A DNA stretch of 64,000 bases from Lepidodermella squamata (lineage: Eukaryota > Gastrotricha). Positions 1 to 12,157 of the stretch are shown here, piece by piece. Below the pieces are notes generated by a model. That model was not told the origin of the DNA. It did not search any database and saw only the letters and a program-made list of their open reading frames with translations. The stretch is taken from positions 3,224,001 to 3,288,000 of the forward strand of contig JBLDXI010000029.1 in NCBI GenBank assembly GCA_047495785.1. Reading direction: 5' to 3'. Position 1 is the first letter of the stretch. Every line of letters begins with the position of its first letter. Position numbers and translations under genes: made by a program.

Positions 1-630
1 AGACTCTCCTTAATCAAAATTATAAAAATCAATTGTTTCGAGCAGAGTTCCTTGTAGTGCTTAGCAGTTACGAAACTCAAGTTACAGTTGCCAAGTAGTT
101 AGCTACAGATTGTCTTATTAGTAACGCAATCGTGGCTACTGAATTACCTATCGTCAGTACTTACATTGGAGAAAACAGAAAACCCGAAAAAACCCGATTT
201 TCGGTTTCTACCCGGTTCCAGAGAAAAGCGAAGTACCGAAGTACCGAATTACCGCTAGGGATCGTAGGGATCATCCCTAGGAGTTCCATCGGTCCGCAAT
301 GTGAACTCGGTCAAAGACCAAATGGGGACCCTTATATGTCGATTCGGCTTATCCTTGCCAGTTCTGCTGTCCTACTACGCTCTATGCCCGGTTCGATTAT
401 TCCCGATCACAATCTCCAAACTTTCTGAGCTTTTTGATACATCTCTTCGGTATGGCCTGGTCTAAATGGAAAAACTCTAACGATATATTCCATAGAACTT
501 TAATCATAAGGTGGCAAAATCGTATTTATTCATTTGGAAGAAATTAGCGAAGCCATGCTCGCAACATAGGAAGCTCTATTAATTGTCTAAACTAAGGAAG
601 TCTTTCTTTTGCATCAATTTGATAGATTTA
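1..630. other. Intergenic, contains a dispersed repeat
   Basis: No coding exon was recognised here. The 98-codon open frame at 132-428 has no recognisable domain and runs through a dispersed repeat at 282-345, so it is probably not a gene. The stretch lies beyond the 3' end of the acetate-transporter-family gene that ends at 631. Confidence 0.5.
282..345 (-). repeat. Dispersed repeat, GGTCTTTGACTGAG family, copy 1
   Basis: The reverse complement reads GACATAAGGGTCC-like, then TTTGGTCTTTGAC and a GAGTTCAC-type stretch. Similar sequence occurs on the plus strand at 26640-26704 and 38791-38848. All three copies are in non-coding DNA. No terminal repeats or target duplication could be defined, so the class is unknown. 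Confidence 0.6.
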
Positions 631-2582
631 CTAATGTTCCTCAGGATGCCAGACGAACGATTTCGTCGGTTTCATCGTTGATCGAGACTTGTTAGCTTGC
701 GACGGCATAGGTTTAAGATCGCTGAGTGCAATTGCAGCTCCCTCAGTTTCCGTTCCTTCGTCGATGAACTGGTGAACAGCAGCACGCGGGGCTTCGACAA
801 CGCCGAGGGGTAGGATCTCGCGTTGATACACGTCGTTGATGATCTCGGACATGCCGGTGTAGAGCGCGCATAGACCGCATAAGACACCATCGGAGCCTGC
901 GATGATCTTGACAACACGGGATGCTTCTTTTTCTTCACGATAAGCCAAAAAGTCTGCGACCGCAAGCAGGACAAACAGAATCTGTGAAAACGAAAGCAAT
1001 TATTGAATTTTGAAATCGAACTGAGAAGAAGAACGAAACATAGAAATATGCTAAGAAGTGTCTCATAACAAACCGAAAAGTTAATTCCAGTAAAAATGGT
1101 ATTGCTCTGAAACGTTCTCATGGCCAAATTGTATTTGTCAACAATTCTAAGGGGTTCAGGGGATGCAGATCAAGATTTTGAATCCTGTTTGTCGCTATAG
1201 CTCTCGTCTTTAAGACCGTGCGGAAATAGGTTAAAATAGACCTATTCTCCCAGCTGAATTCAGCCGATAACCGATAAGTAACCTAAGTTCTGTATCCCAT
1301 ACTTTCAACCTTGAATTCTATGAAAGTTCCTGAACTATCCTAACTCCCAACCAACCAATATTAGAACCCTGAACCTAGGATTTTTTATTTTAGCTACAAG
1401 GTGTCCTAAGCTACGTAGAATAATTATCGATGCTGGGTTCCAAGACGGCTGATATCGGGAAAATCACTGATTGGTAAAATCGATACTTTGAATCGATATC
1501 GACTCTATAGGATGAAGTATAATTCGTAAACTGACCGCTCATAGCTCGGATTACCCGTAATATGACCGTCTATCGGTTTGGCAAGATAACAAAAAATGTG
1601 AGATTCTAGTGAAGACTAGAAGCTCGATGAATAAAAACCAGACCCGATTAGGAATTTTTTTCTGGTAGTCTATTTTTCGACCGATATTAATACCCACGCT
1701 GAACATTGGATTCTTCATTTTCACTTTATGTTGCCCTAAGCTATGTGGAAAAATTATCGACGATAGGTTCCAAGCCGTTTGATATCGGAATTGATACTTG
1801 GAATCGATACGCGTTATGTTGCGATCGATCGGTTAGGCATGATAATACCAAAGTAATTGACAATTGACAAAATGACAAAATGAAACTCGAAGCTCCATAT
1901 TTGGGAGTTTCAGTGTCTCAAATTTAGACTTGGAACCCTGAGATCAGCTTTTTCAAGCCACGTAAATTCGAGATTTCTTGGTGAAAATATTCAAATAAGC
2001 TTATGCGAAAATGGCAATGATAAATGATAAATTTAAATATCCAGAGTCTCTGTTAAATTTAGGAACAATATAGGAATATGGGATATAAGGCGATTCCGAA
2101 ATAATTGTTTTTTTTTCAGACTTACATCGACTGTGATAAAGGTCAGTCGAAGTGACCAGGTAGATTTTGGCCGCCAGATGCAGACAGTCATGCATATGCT
2201 AAACAGCAGCCAAACCATTAGGTACAATCCAACTGCTAGAGGATTCGGCCCAGGTATCTAAATAATGACAAAAAATCCAGTTAAAAATTCAAATAATTCA
2301 AACAAAAATTCTCAAATTTACCGGCGTAGTCGGCGGTTGGAGGTAGAACAAAAGCACGTAGGACAGCCAGAAAAACGCGTAGCCGAAAAAGGCGATTGAA
2401 GCGAGCAGTTGCTTCTGAAACAGAGCGATAAACGCGCCAACAGCCTGCATGCAAAATCCAAGCGCGAAGCCCATGGCGAGGTTCATTGAATTCAGCGGGA
2501 ATACGGTACAATTGGCGAGATTCAGTACAACAGTTGCCAGGCCAAAGCCGAGCAGGCCGAATGGGCCGGCAATTATAGCCAT
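631..2582 (-). CDS. GPR1/FUN34/YaaH (AceTr) family transporter
   Basis: Predicted acetate/succinate-type monocarboxylate transporter with six membrane helices, 247 residues, in three coding exons: 2582-2322, 2257-2126 and 981-631. All introns are phase 0 and GT-AG. The family signature is clear: GPFGLLGFGLATVVLNLAN at the first helix, FPLNSMNLAMGFALG at the second, YAFFWLSYVLL at the third, WLLFSICMTVC in exon 2, and LCALYTGMSEIINDV then LPLG in exon 3. In E. coli SatP and yeast Ato1 these regions form the pore and the N-terminal NPAPLGLxGFG-type signature. The start directly precedes that motif, as in bacterial members. A 45-residue hydrophilic tail follows the last helix. The introns and animal neighbours argue against bacterial contamination. 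Family call firm; substrate inferred. Confidence 0.88.
1433..1815. repeat. Dispersed repeat with TATCGATTCCAAGTATCGAT motif, two copies
   Basis: Inside the second intron of the transporter gene, two related copies (about 1433-1512 and 1740-1815) carry GGTTCCAAG, GATATCGG and AATCGATAC-like blocks. Further copies, some inverted, lie near 3480-3580, 9170-9235 and 24650-24725. They look like old non-autonomous insertions. Element boundaries could not be fixed. Confidence 0.5.
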
Positions 2583-4179
2583 TTTTTTCTAATTAAATTC
2601 TTCAAATTTAAAAACTAATTAACCTAAATTTCTGTAATAATTTAAAAAATTTAAACTAAATTTTGAATTTTTTTTAAAATAATTATTACGATTAATTACA
2701 TATTTATTACATATTTATGAATTATTTTTTTATTGTTAAGGTATATATTTATTAGAGATACTTTTTTCAAGATAATAAAGAATAGTTACCCATTACTGTG
2801 GAAAATTCTAGGTAGTGGGTCAATTTTGAAGGTAACCGGGTGCTAAAACTGAAAACCGACACAGTCACGTCGTGCTATGTGGTATTCAAGTTTCATTTGT
2901 AAAGTTTTTCATCCAGCTCATATTATTACGTATATTCCTATACTACTGCTATACTACTACTATACAACTCGTGCGCGTAAATAAAATAATAGTATTTGTA
3001 ATTACGCAGTAGTATTATCATTATTTTTGTATTTATTTTTCAATACATACGCAAAGGTATGAATAGGTAAATAACCTGCGTTCTGGAATTGTATTGGTGG
3101 ATGTGTCAAAAGCGAGGACTGGCCACGTCAAAAGCTGCATTTAGTTTGAATAGAATTACAATGAGACAGCGGTAGATATTGTTGCGGCTATAATAATTGA
3201 CCTAGGTCGCGACACACTTTTTTGCGTGGGGACATAATCACGCTGAAAAATTGAAAATTCAGAAAGATTGATGAGGAATAAAATAATTTAACTGAAAAAA
3301 ATGGAAAATGACTATAATTTAATACCTGATATAAGAGCTACTTCGGAATCCGACCATTTCAGGCCAAACCGGTAAAAAAATTAATTCGGGTTTTTTTCAG
3401 GAATTTTTCAGGGAAATTGTACCGAGAAGTGATCTGTCAACCTAAGTTTAAGGTTCCAGAACTAAACAGCCGATAGATCTCCATATTACGATATCGGCGA
3501 GCCTGAAGAGCCGATATCGATTCCAAGTATCGATTTTACAAATCACTGATTTTTCCGATATCAAACGGCTTGGAATCTATTTTCGAAGATTTTTCTATAT
3601 AGCTAAAAGGAATCCTAGGTTCAGGGATGGTATCAGTATGGGAATTATAACCGAAATCGCTAAGAATTCGAAAATTATTAAATCCCAGGGTGCTCAATTA
3701 TGGGACCGATGGAACCTCAGTTTTAGACCCGGACTAGATTTCAATAAATTCCAGGTTTTGTCCTCGACTATGATTAATTTATGGGATAAATCAATAAATT
3801 TTAGACTCATTTTTAAAAGACGAAAAACTCGAAATGAAAAATAAATTTTCGCATATCGATGAAAATATTTATTTAATTTTTCTCACGAAATCACTCCAAG
3901 CATGCGAAAAAAACAAGCTGATATATAGCACGTCCACAATAATTTTAACAAGACAGCAACAGCTGCAGCCTCGGAATTTCAAAAATCACAAAAATAACGA
4001 AAAATAATATCGAATTATCAGCCTCTTCAAAATTTGGATTCAGTTTAATATAAAATTCCAAAAGAAATTCATTTCATTTTCATGTTTTAAGAAAGGCTGT
4101 TGAGCTTGAGTTTTTTCAGTTCATGCCTCGGCGTTGTACTGGGTGGGGCAGCTTGTCCAATGTTGCGTTACATTTTTGT
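2583..4179. other. Intergenic, AT-rich, with one dispersed repeat copy
   Basis: This separates the transporter start from the zinc-finger gene end. An inverted copy of the TATCGATTCCAAG repeat lies at about 3480-3580. The 68-codon frame at 3638-3844 is isolated, has no family features and follows the repeat; I do not call it a gene. Sequence upstream of 2582 is very AT-rich without a clear TATA box. Confidence 0.5.
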
Positions 4180-6419
4180 TCAATTTTCGCAGCTTGTTGG
4201 CTTTATCTGGCCGGTTGTCACCTCGCCGTGTCGCGTCAGTTTGTGACTCCGCAAACAGTGCGCCTGTCGAAACCTCCGACCGCACACATTGCACGAGTAC
4301 GGAAAAATTCCTGCGCAAAAATCGATGATTTTTTTAATTTTTCATGCCGAGAAAAAATTCGAAAAAATCTCACCCGCGTGGATGTACATGTGCATCGTCA
4401 AGCTTGAAAAAAAATAAAAATAAAATAATTAAATAAAATAAAAAAATAACTAAAAAATTAGACAAAATTTAAAAAATTTCATAACTTCAAATTTTTCATA
4501 ATTTAATATTTTTAATTTTAATTTAATCGAGTCCGAATCCCTGGATAGCTTTGTAGATCTTCATCAAGTTTAAATTAAGACTAGTGAGTCCCCTAGTTAA
4601 TTATCCTCAGCATGTTTATAACCATATATTGGCTGGTTTCCGGCTCGAATGTTGTGACCTACCTCCACTTAATATTATGTAAATTATGACATTAATATAT
4701 GAGCAGTACCAGTACCGTTAATAAACAAATTTTGGTGCGAAAACATGATTTAAGTGCTTGACCTACATTTTCTTTTTCAACAATTGCTAATAATAATTTA
4801 TAATTTATAAATGATTGATTGAAAAACATATAAAATATTGAAGTTAAAATTTTTTATCTAGAACACGAGCCGTATTATCAAGGAGTTTTTATAGCGGGAT
4901 AAATCTTAACATAGGAACCAATGAATCCACAATTTGGTTCAAATTCAAAATTGTTCCTTTCAAATATTCTAGAACTCAAACTGAGCAAGACGGATTGGTT
5001 ACAATTTGGCCTTGTGAATCTACTGTTGCAAAATGATATTTCTGGTTGATTTTATCGCAAGATTCGAACCCTCTCAAAGCTTACTGACCTTTCTAAAAGG
5101 TTCCACTTACACTTGCCAAGTTTCCTATGTCCATCGATACGTTCAACATATAATTTTAAAATAAATCCAATAGATTCCCTATATTAATTTGCAAGCTTAT
5201 ACTTGGATTTGAGCTTCAGACTGGTCAAATTAAACTTCGAATTCGCAAACATTTGTGACCACTTTTTACTATGTTCATGACTTCTCCAAATAAAAGCATT
5301 GAAGTAAAAAAAATTAGAACGCGCAAGTGGCTACACGATGAACCGAAGAAACCGAAAATTGAAGCTTCGAATGTTGTCCAAATAAAGTTGGAATGCATCA
5401 TCATAGTTCGGCTTTTGAGTTTCAATAACTTGGTTAGATTCCAAGCTTCGATTTTTATGAATTTAGAAAATTAGAGGTTCCAAGGTTCAAGAAACCTAAA
5501 AGGTTCCAAGCTTAAAATAGAAAGAGATGGAAAAGACCAAAACTGAATTCTGGGTTTCGACAAACAGCCAAAATAGCTGGAATATACCGACCCTAACTTC
5601 AATTCAATATATGAAGATCTAGGCATACTAGCCATGGCTTTGAAATGTCTAATGAGCTTCAGGTTTGATTAAATTTGCTCAAATTCGAATGGAAGATTGA
5701 ATTAAAAATCAAATTATGTCACTGAAATAAGGTTAAATTGTTTTCAACCAGCTAATTTTCGAAACTTGTTTATTTCTAAAATTGCGATAATATAATGTAT
5801 TAAAAATGGGAAAATTCGGAATTTTAATGAGTTTTATTTTTGAATTTTTTCTAATTTATATTTTTTTATAAAGGGCTCACTTGAATTTTCTGGCGAATTT
5901 TCGGCCACAGGTTTCACAGACGTGCGGCTGGTTGGTCGGGTCGTGCGTCATCATGTGATCCTTGAGGTGAATTTTCTGCTTGAAACCAGCACCGCACGTT
6001 CCGCACCGATGCGGTCGAATGGCCGCGTCGTCGAACTGCCGCCGCCTGCTGTTATTACCTTGCGTTGTCCCAGAATTAGCCGCAGCCGGCTCTGACGGCA
6101 CTGAATTATCGCTGTTATTCGAAACGCTCAACTCCTCGCTCGACAGACACATTGGCATTTCCATCGACTCGCAATCGGGCGATGAAGTTACCGATTCGGC
6201 CGGTTGGTTATGCAATTTTTCCATAATTTTCAGAAATTCGCCGAAAATATCAGCCGGGCCCAGGCCGTGTTGCTGAAGGCTGATAAAGACGTGTTGGAAA
6301 AGTAGTGGCAGTGGCAAATTTTCCGGAATCGTCACGCTTGAATGAACCTCGGCGGCATGGCTCCGCAATTCGGCAAAATTGTCAAAAAACAGCCCACAAT
6401 CTCGGCAGATGACTTCCAT
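4180..6419 (-). CDS. C2H2 zinc-finger protein (four fingers)
   Basis: Probable DNA-binding regulator of 232 residues in three coding exons: 6419-5881, 4402-4374 (29 nt) and 4310-4180. Phases join exactly and the frame ends at TGA 4182-4180. Four C2H2 fingers are visible. An isolated N-terminal one begins CRDCGLFF and ends HAAEVH. A C-terminal cluster has CGTCGAGF...HMMTH, CETCGRKFARKF...HMYIH, and CNVCGRRFRQAH...HKLTRH. The third finger is assembled across the 29-nt exon, which supports the splice model. A Ser/Asn-rich linker of about 90 residues lies between finger 1 and the cluster, as in many animal zinc-finger regulators. Intron 1 is 1,478 nt. No other domain was recognised; DNA target unknown. 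Confidence 0.85.
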
Positions 6420-9400
6420 TTTTTATATATTTAATAAGTTGCTATAATATATTAGGAATAAATTTTCGAAAATATTGTTATTTACCGCGCTGGGTTAATT
6501 TTCGGGTTTAAAAGCGAGTTTTAACCTCGAACCAGGTACAACGCTTTTCTTTCTTTTATTATTGCTATAAACAATGCGCTTTAGTGCGTTCACTTTTAAC
6601 GCTGGCTGATGTTGAGAAAAAAAACAAACATGCATTACGCTGGACGGTGATTTAAATTTATTATTGTTTTTGCATGATGCTGCAGCGAAAGCGCTTTTAC
6701 ATCACCGCTTTTAAAAATAATAATAATAGAAAAATTGTAAAGCGAAATTTTTTTCTATTCTTATAATAAATGAGCGGTGTTGCAGGTAACGTAACGGCGC
6801 TGGTGACGTTGCGCAGCCTTGTGTATATGACGTTATTTTATTTAAGGCTTAAAACCTGGCCAAAACTGGGTAACAGTGCAGAAAAAATGGAAATTTGGCC
6901 TCGAAAATGTTTATTAAACTTCCCGTTTTAAATTGATGGAATTTAATTGTCAGGGTCAATTGTACGCAATGTTAAATCAGGTCAAGTTAATGAAAAATAA
7001 AAATGAAAAAATGCAAAAAATGAAAATAAACAAAACCCGAAAAATCACGCGTTAAATTAAGGAGGAATTTTTTTAATTGTCTTGTTAGCTTCGGCACTTC
7101 GGCGCAATATCAAGAATGAGCTCGAATCAATATTAATTTTTTAAAGTAAATCATCTCCAATAAAAAATTTGATTTTTAATGATTTTCCGATCATTTATAA
7201 TAGCAAAATTAATACGGTGTCCTAATTTTAGCGAAATATTTATATTAGGATTAGGGACATTTCGGCCTGCCTCAGAATTTATTTGATTTATTTCAATCCG
7301 TGTTCAGACTTTTTAGCAGTGACAGTTCAGCAAATGAGGGTCAAATCAGTCAGTAAAAAATTCATTAAAATCAACTCTTATTGTTTAGTTAGGTAAATAA
7401 TGAGTGACCAGTGACATTTCAGCAGTGACAAATGAGCAAGTGACACTTTATCAATTTTTATTTGTTAACCTCGGGCATTGAACTTCAATTATTGAGCTTA
7501 ACGTTAATGCAGCGCATAGTCCCCTGAATACGGCTGGAATTCTGCTGATATAATGCCTCTGCTGAAATGTCACTGCGCAAATGTCACTGAGATGAAAATA
7601 AATAAATTCGAAAAAAGTTCAGGATAAATTAAGAAAAATCACTGCTAACATGGCATTGATGATTTTTCACTGCGCAAATGTCGCAGATGATTTGACCCTC
7701 ATTTGCTGAAATGTCACTGCTGAAAAGTCGTACAACCATTTCAATCCGCCTTCATCTATGAATTATCGAACCAAGTTATTGGTTGAACTGCTCGGGTTAA
7801 ATTCAAAATTTTACAAATTCCAACAGTGAACTGAAAAAAATTGAAAATAAAACAAAATAAATTGCCAGCAAAAGTTGGTGAAACATCAACAACAACAAAT
7901 AATATTAGTTACATGAGAGCGTATTAAATGGTTAATTAATAAAAAATTCCTGATTTCATTTCTCGGCAACCGGAACGAAAATCGCCACAGCAGCTCCAGA
8001 CCTGCAGGGCTTGAAATCTATCAAAAAACATGCTGCGATTTATTAATAAAAATGAAAAAATATATAAATAAATATAAAAATGAAAATTATCAATTCAGTC
8101 AAAATACCGGAGCCTGGAAATTCGAAACGCGTCCTTTCTGAATTTTTGCTGCACAGGATCAAACAGCATTGAGTTACCTGCTCATATACCTGTTATTATA
8201 ATCTGATACACATATGTATGATGGTTGAACATGTCATCATAATAATATTATTATTGACACGGGGAGGTGAATGTCGTGGAAATAAGAAAAATCAGCGGCA
8301 CTGCGCTGCGCCCGCCTACCTTCGATTGCCATAATTGACCTCGATAATTAGCTCGCTTCATGCCGTTCTATCCTATAAGTGAAGCAAACGCCCAAGCGTT
8401 CAATTGCCGGTATTTAATTTCTTTATTGTTCTATTATTTTTCAATGATAAATTCCGGCAGTTTTTCTCGATTTTTTATCACGGCACGCTGGTGATGAATT
8501 TCAGGTTAAATTTAAATTTTTCGGCGTGAGAATTAAATACGGCTGTTAAACGCGTGAAAATTATTACGTTCCAGAGTAATAAAGTAAAACTTGAGATTAA
8601 TATTACGTGGCTGTGATATTTCTAAAATAAAAAAATTGCGTTAAAATTAAACACGTCATAAGCCTTGGAAGAGGGCTGTTATTATATTTTTTTATTGCTT
8701 TTCGTTCTACAGCGTGTGGACAAAATAATAATGGAAAAGCGTATTTCTGGAAAATTCGCTCTTTTAGAATATGAATAAAGGTAATACTTAGGTATAATTT
8801 ACGAAAAACTGACGAAAAATCAAGTTGGGATTTTTGGATCTCGATGAATCACGTGAAAAAATGGAATTTTTTCGGCTCCCGATTAAACGCACAAATTTTT
8901 GATATTTTACCACTAAACCGCGTTTTTTAGCGCTTGATATTTCAAATTCGATGTTAAATTATCGCTTAATTTTTGCTTTGGACACACCTGAGATTTTATC
9001 GGTAATAAAACTTGATTTGAGAATCCCAGCACTATAGATTTCTCCAAGATATCAAATTTCGAGTTCCACGAATTCACTAGGATCCCAATTTTTCGATATA
9101 ATAATGCCTAACCGATATATCTCCAACTTACGCATATGTTGCGCTTTTAGTGATAGGTTTATGAGTTATACTTCAACCTGTAGAGCCGAGGATATCGATT
9201 CCAAGTATCTATTTCACAAATCAGAGATTTTTAGGATGAATTTGAACTGAAAAAAAAACAATTTTTTGCGAAAATTCAATATTGGAGCTTGATATTTGGA
9301 GTTAGAACGTGGAATCCTAAATTTATTTTAAGACTTTTACAAGAATTCTTCAAATTTACAGCGCACTTTCCGCGCAATCAAATTTGACCCTGATGACCCA

Positions 9401-9692
9401 ATGACAAAATTGAGCACAAAATAGGCACGCAAAGGTCATAAAACCACTAATAAATGTCATTTAAATATTAAATTTTTATAAACAATTATTTTCAATTTTT
9501 ATCTGATTTTTTAATTAAAAATTCAGCAAAAAATTACTTATTTGTTCGAAAAATGGGACAAATGCTTTTTATTGAAGAGCGACCTTTCGCCTCCGAATTT
9601 TTCAAATATTTGAATCGCGTGCTCCGAAACCCTTGAGTTGATTCTCAACTTAATTCTCGAGATTATTTCATTTCAAAACAAGCAAAAAAATC
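6420..9692. other. Long intergenic region with a fold-back element
   Basis: About 3.3 kb without a supportable exon. It contains the inverted-repeat element at 7301-7737 and a weak copy of the TATCGATTCCAAG repeat near 9170-9235. The rest is AT-rich single-copy-looking sequence with no long open frame. The 5' control regions of the divergent zinc-finger gene (minus) and the membrane-protein gene (plus) must lie here, but no motif stands out. Confidence 0.5.
7301..7737. mobile_element. Fold-back element with GCAGTGAC arms
   Basis: The ends are imperfect inverted repeats: AGCAGTGACAGTTCAGCAAA and GAGGGTCAAATCA near 7315-7348, matched in reverse by TGATTTGACCCTC and TTTGCTGAAATGTCACTGCT near 7687-7722. 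An 11-bp direct repeat ATTTCAATCCG flanks it at 7290-7300 and 7738-7748. Internally the words GTGACATTTCAGCA and TGTCACTGCGCAAATG recur in both orientations. There is no coding capacity, so this is a non-autonomous element. An 11-bp duplication is unusual and the superfamily is not assigned. Confidence 0.65.
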
Positions 9693-10622
9693 ATGGCGCA
9701 TTTTATTTATTCAATTTTCTCAGTTATTTTAATTCAATTTCAATTGACAAAATCTTCAATTTTACTGTCAAATTTTACGAAACAGCAAATCGACCGCGGC
9801 CTGGCCGAGCAAGAACCGCATTCGGACGAGCCGAATTTACAGCATAAACACATTTATTTATTCGGGCAAATCAACGGCGTAACGACCGATCAATGCAAAC
9901 CATCCGGCCGGTTGGAAATTCGAAGCCGGCTGTCAAGCGAGCAAAACCTCAAATTACGGGCTCAGTTCGCGAATTGGCAGCGAAAATCGCGTAAAATCAT
10001 CATTTGCGCCCGCCAAATTTGGCCTAATTGCGGCGGTCAAATCACGCAGTGCTTGACCTCATTACGGCTGGAATTTGATTGCTACCGCGATGAGTCATCA
10101 ACCACATGTTCGATTTCGTCACGCTTGAGTGATAATCGATTGAAAAATATCGATAAAAATAATTGCCAATCATCGCTGAATTTGGTTGATTTCGATAATC
10201 GATACGCATTTTTCGATTCGCCGCGATTATTCGACTACAACTTCACGGTGGTCAATGAAGCGGATAGGTGGTTCCGGTCGAGGGATTACATGATGCTATC
10301 GAATTATCAACGACTGGAAGATTCGAACCACCGGCCGTTTTTCACGTGTTTAGGCAAAATTCACCTCGCCAGGTTGAATCATTCGATTTTGAAACGAATT
10401 TCGAATGCGGATGAGCCGAGTTTTGGCGTGTGGCCAATTTTGCTATTCACGGCTATCGTCACGCTTGGCGCGGGTGTTTTATTGGCTGTTTCGTTTTTCC
10501 TGCTGTGCCGATGCGTTCGGAGGCAGAAGTCGGCGAGTCTCAATATTACGAGCCCCATTTCACAGCTATCGCTTGCCGATATCATCTCAAGCCGCGACGA
10601 GCCGCACAATTTTTACGCCTAA
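9693..10622 (+). CDS. Intronless single-pass membrane protein, unknown family
   Basis: One uninterrupted frame of 309 residues. Residues 1 to about 25 form a hydrophobic signal sequence. The ectodomain (to about residue 245) has scattered cysteines and several N-glycosylation sequons. A strong membrane helix around 248-270 (LFTAIVTLGAGVLLAVSFFL) is followed by the stop-transfer motif CRCVRRQK and a 35-residue cytoplasmic tail. The predicted topology is type I at the cell surface. I recognise no family domain. An AATAAA polyadenylation-type signal follows at about 10681. The absence of introns contrasts with every other intact gene here and might reflect a retrocopy. An alternative upstream start in frame was not found. 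Confidence 0.7.
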   Translation: MAHFIYSIFSVILIQFQLTKSSILLSNFTKQQIDRGLAEQEPHSDEPNLQHKHIYLFGQINGVTTDQCKPSGRLEIRSRLSSEQNLKLRAQFANWQRKSRKIIICARQIWPNCGGQITQCLTSLRLEFDCYRDESSTTCSISSRLSDNRLKNIDKNNCQSSLNLVDFDNRYAFFDSPRLFDYNFTVVNEADRWFRSRDYMMLSNYQRLEDSNHRPFFTCLGKIHLARLNHSILKRISNADEPSFGVWPILLFTAIVTLGAGVLLAVSFFLLCRCVRRQKSASLNITSPISQLSLADIISSRDEPHNFYA

Positions 10623-12157
10623 TTTTTTTTGAACTCGAAGATTATATTAACAGTGACATGAGAATCGTATTTCAAATGCTAAATAAAATTTTGATTTTTT
10701 TCTGAATTTTTCTTCTTGTTTAATTTTGTTTTTTTCACCAAAATTAGTGAGAAAAATCTATTTCTATTATTTTACACTGAAATTCTCGATTTTTAATTAT
10801 TGCGAATTATTTTCAGAGTGCCTTACCTTGCTTCCTCGCTCCCTTAGTTGAAGATCCTATAATAAAGCAGTACTAACCAATTAAAATTAAATTAAATTAA
10901 TGGAAATTGAGAAAACTCAGTTTGTCTGAAACTAGGTCAAATAGACTCACTTTTTCAACCAAGTGCGCTGGTACAACGGGAGTAGAGTCAAATTATCGTG
11001 AGTGAAAGTTGGTCAAAACTTCAGACTTACCGCTCGAAAAAGAAGAAAAAACGACTTCATAGTACAGCTTGTCCCAGATAAACAGCGAAAATACGGGGAA
11101 AAGGCCTCAGAAACAATAAAATTATAGGCGTCTCATGGCCAGAAAAATCTTAGAAAAATCTTAAATACCATAAGAATAGTAATCAAGTATGTCTCTATGA
11201 ATGGGATTAAAAATTCCGAAGAAATTTGATCCAACCCGGTAAAAACCGAAAATAACCGAACCAGTTACCATCAGGGTTTTCAGGATTCTCTACCGTTAAT
11301 TGTTCATTTCTTCGGTAAAATCGTGGATAAAGAATGCAAGAGACTCTTTTTAGTGGGCTCAATTTCACAAAGTTTATTCAATTTTCTGTAAAAATTAGCA
11401 ATTAGTAATTTTCTGTAAATTACAAAATGGTCGCACAACTCATGGGACACCCTGCATATCTCATGGCTAAAAGAAAAATTAGAAAAAATTTAAAATGCAA
11501 CAAAAAATAGCAATCAAGCTTGGCAATGGGATTGAAAAATTCCGAGGAAATTTGGCGCAACTGGGTAAAATACCGAAAATTACCAAACCAGTTACCAGCG
11601 GGATTTCTCGGGTTTTCTCCGGTAATATTGTGGATAAATGATAGAAGATTCTCCCGATCAGTCGAATTTCCTACAAATGGTAGCGAAATTTAAAAAAGTG
11701 TTGCTATGGGACACGCTGTAATAATAACATATTATCTGAAGTTCGAAAACCGGGCAAAGCCGAAGAGTTCTTTAGTAGAAAAATCCTAATTTTATTTAAT
11801 ATTTCTTTTTAAAAGTTTTCCATTATTTTCAAGATGTTCCCAAGCCAGAATCCTAGCTCTAGCTCAACTATTTCGCTGGCCGTGGGGATCTTTGCAATTG
11901 ATGATCCTAATTACGAACAAGGCCAGCTCAGCTTTTAGATTGCCCACGGCCGATCGAAACTTGGCAACATTTGGTCTTCCAACACGAACCTAAGGCAAAC
12001 AATCTATGGGAATGCCTGAAACTCAGAAATCAAGAAACTATTGATATACTTTGGGAAATACAAGTTTTTATTTGAATTCACGGAGTTTCTTAGCGAATAT
12101 AGCGTCATATACGTCCTTCATTTCCTGAAAAATTAGACATATTGAAGCTGATATTTG
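10623..12157. other. Intergenic with two adjacent GTGTCCCA-ended elements
   Basis: Convergent space between the membrane-protein gene and the LamG-EGF gene. The middle (11063-11720) is two tandem diverged copies of the element listed separately at 19668-20040. No exon is supported. Confidence 0.5.
11063..11720. mobile_element. Two diverged MITE copies, ACAGCGTGTCCCA ends
   Basis: The first copy begins TACAGCTTGTCCCAG at about 11063 and ends ATGGGACACCCTGCA at about 11455. A second partial copy follows directly and ends ATGGGACACGCTGTA at 11720. Shared internal words with 19668-20040 include GGGATTAAA, ACCGAAAATTACC and TTCGGTAAAAT. No coding capacity. Confidence 0.7.

Noticed and set aside
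631-2582. Bacterial contamination as the source of the transporter gene
   Set aside because: It has two in-phase GT-AG introns containing the same dispersed repeats found elsewhere in the window.
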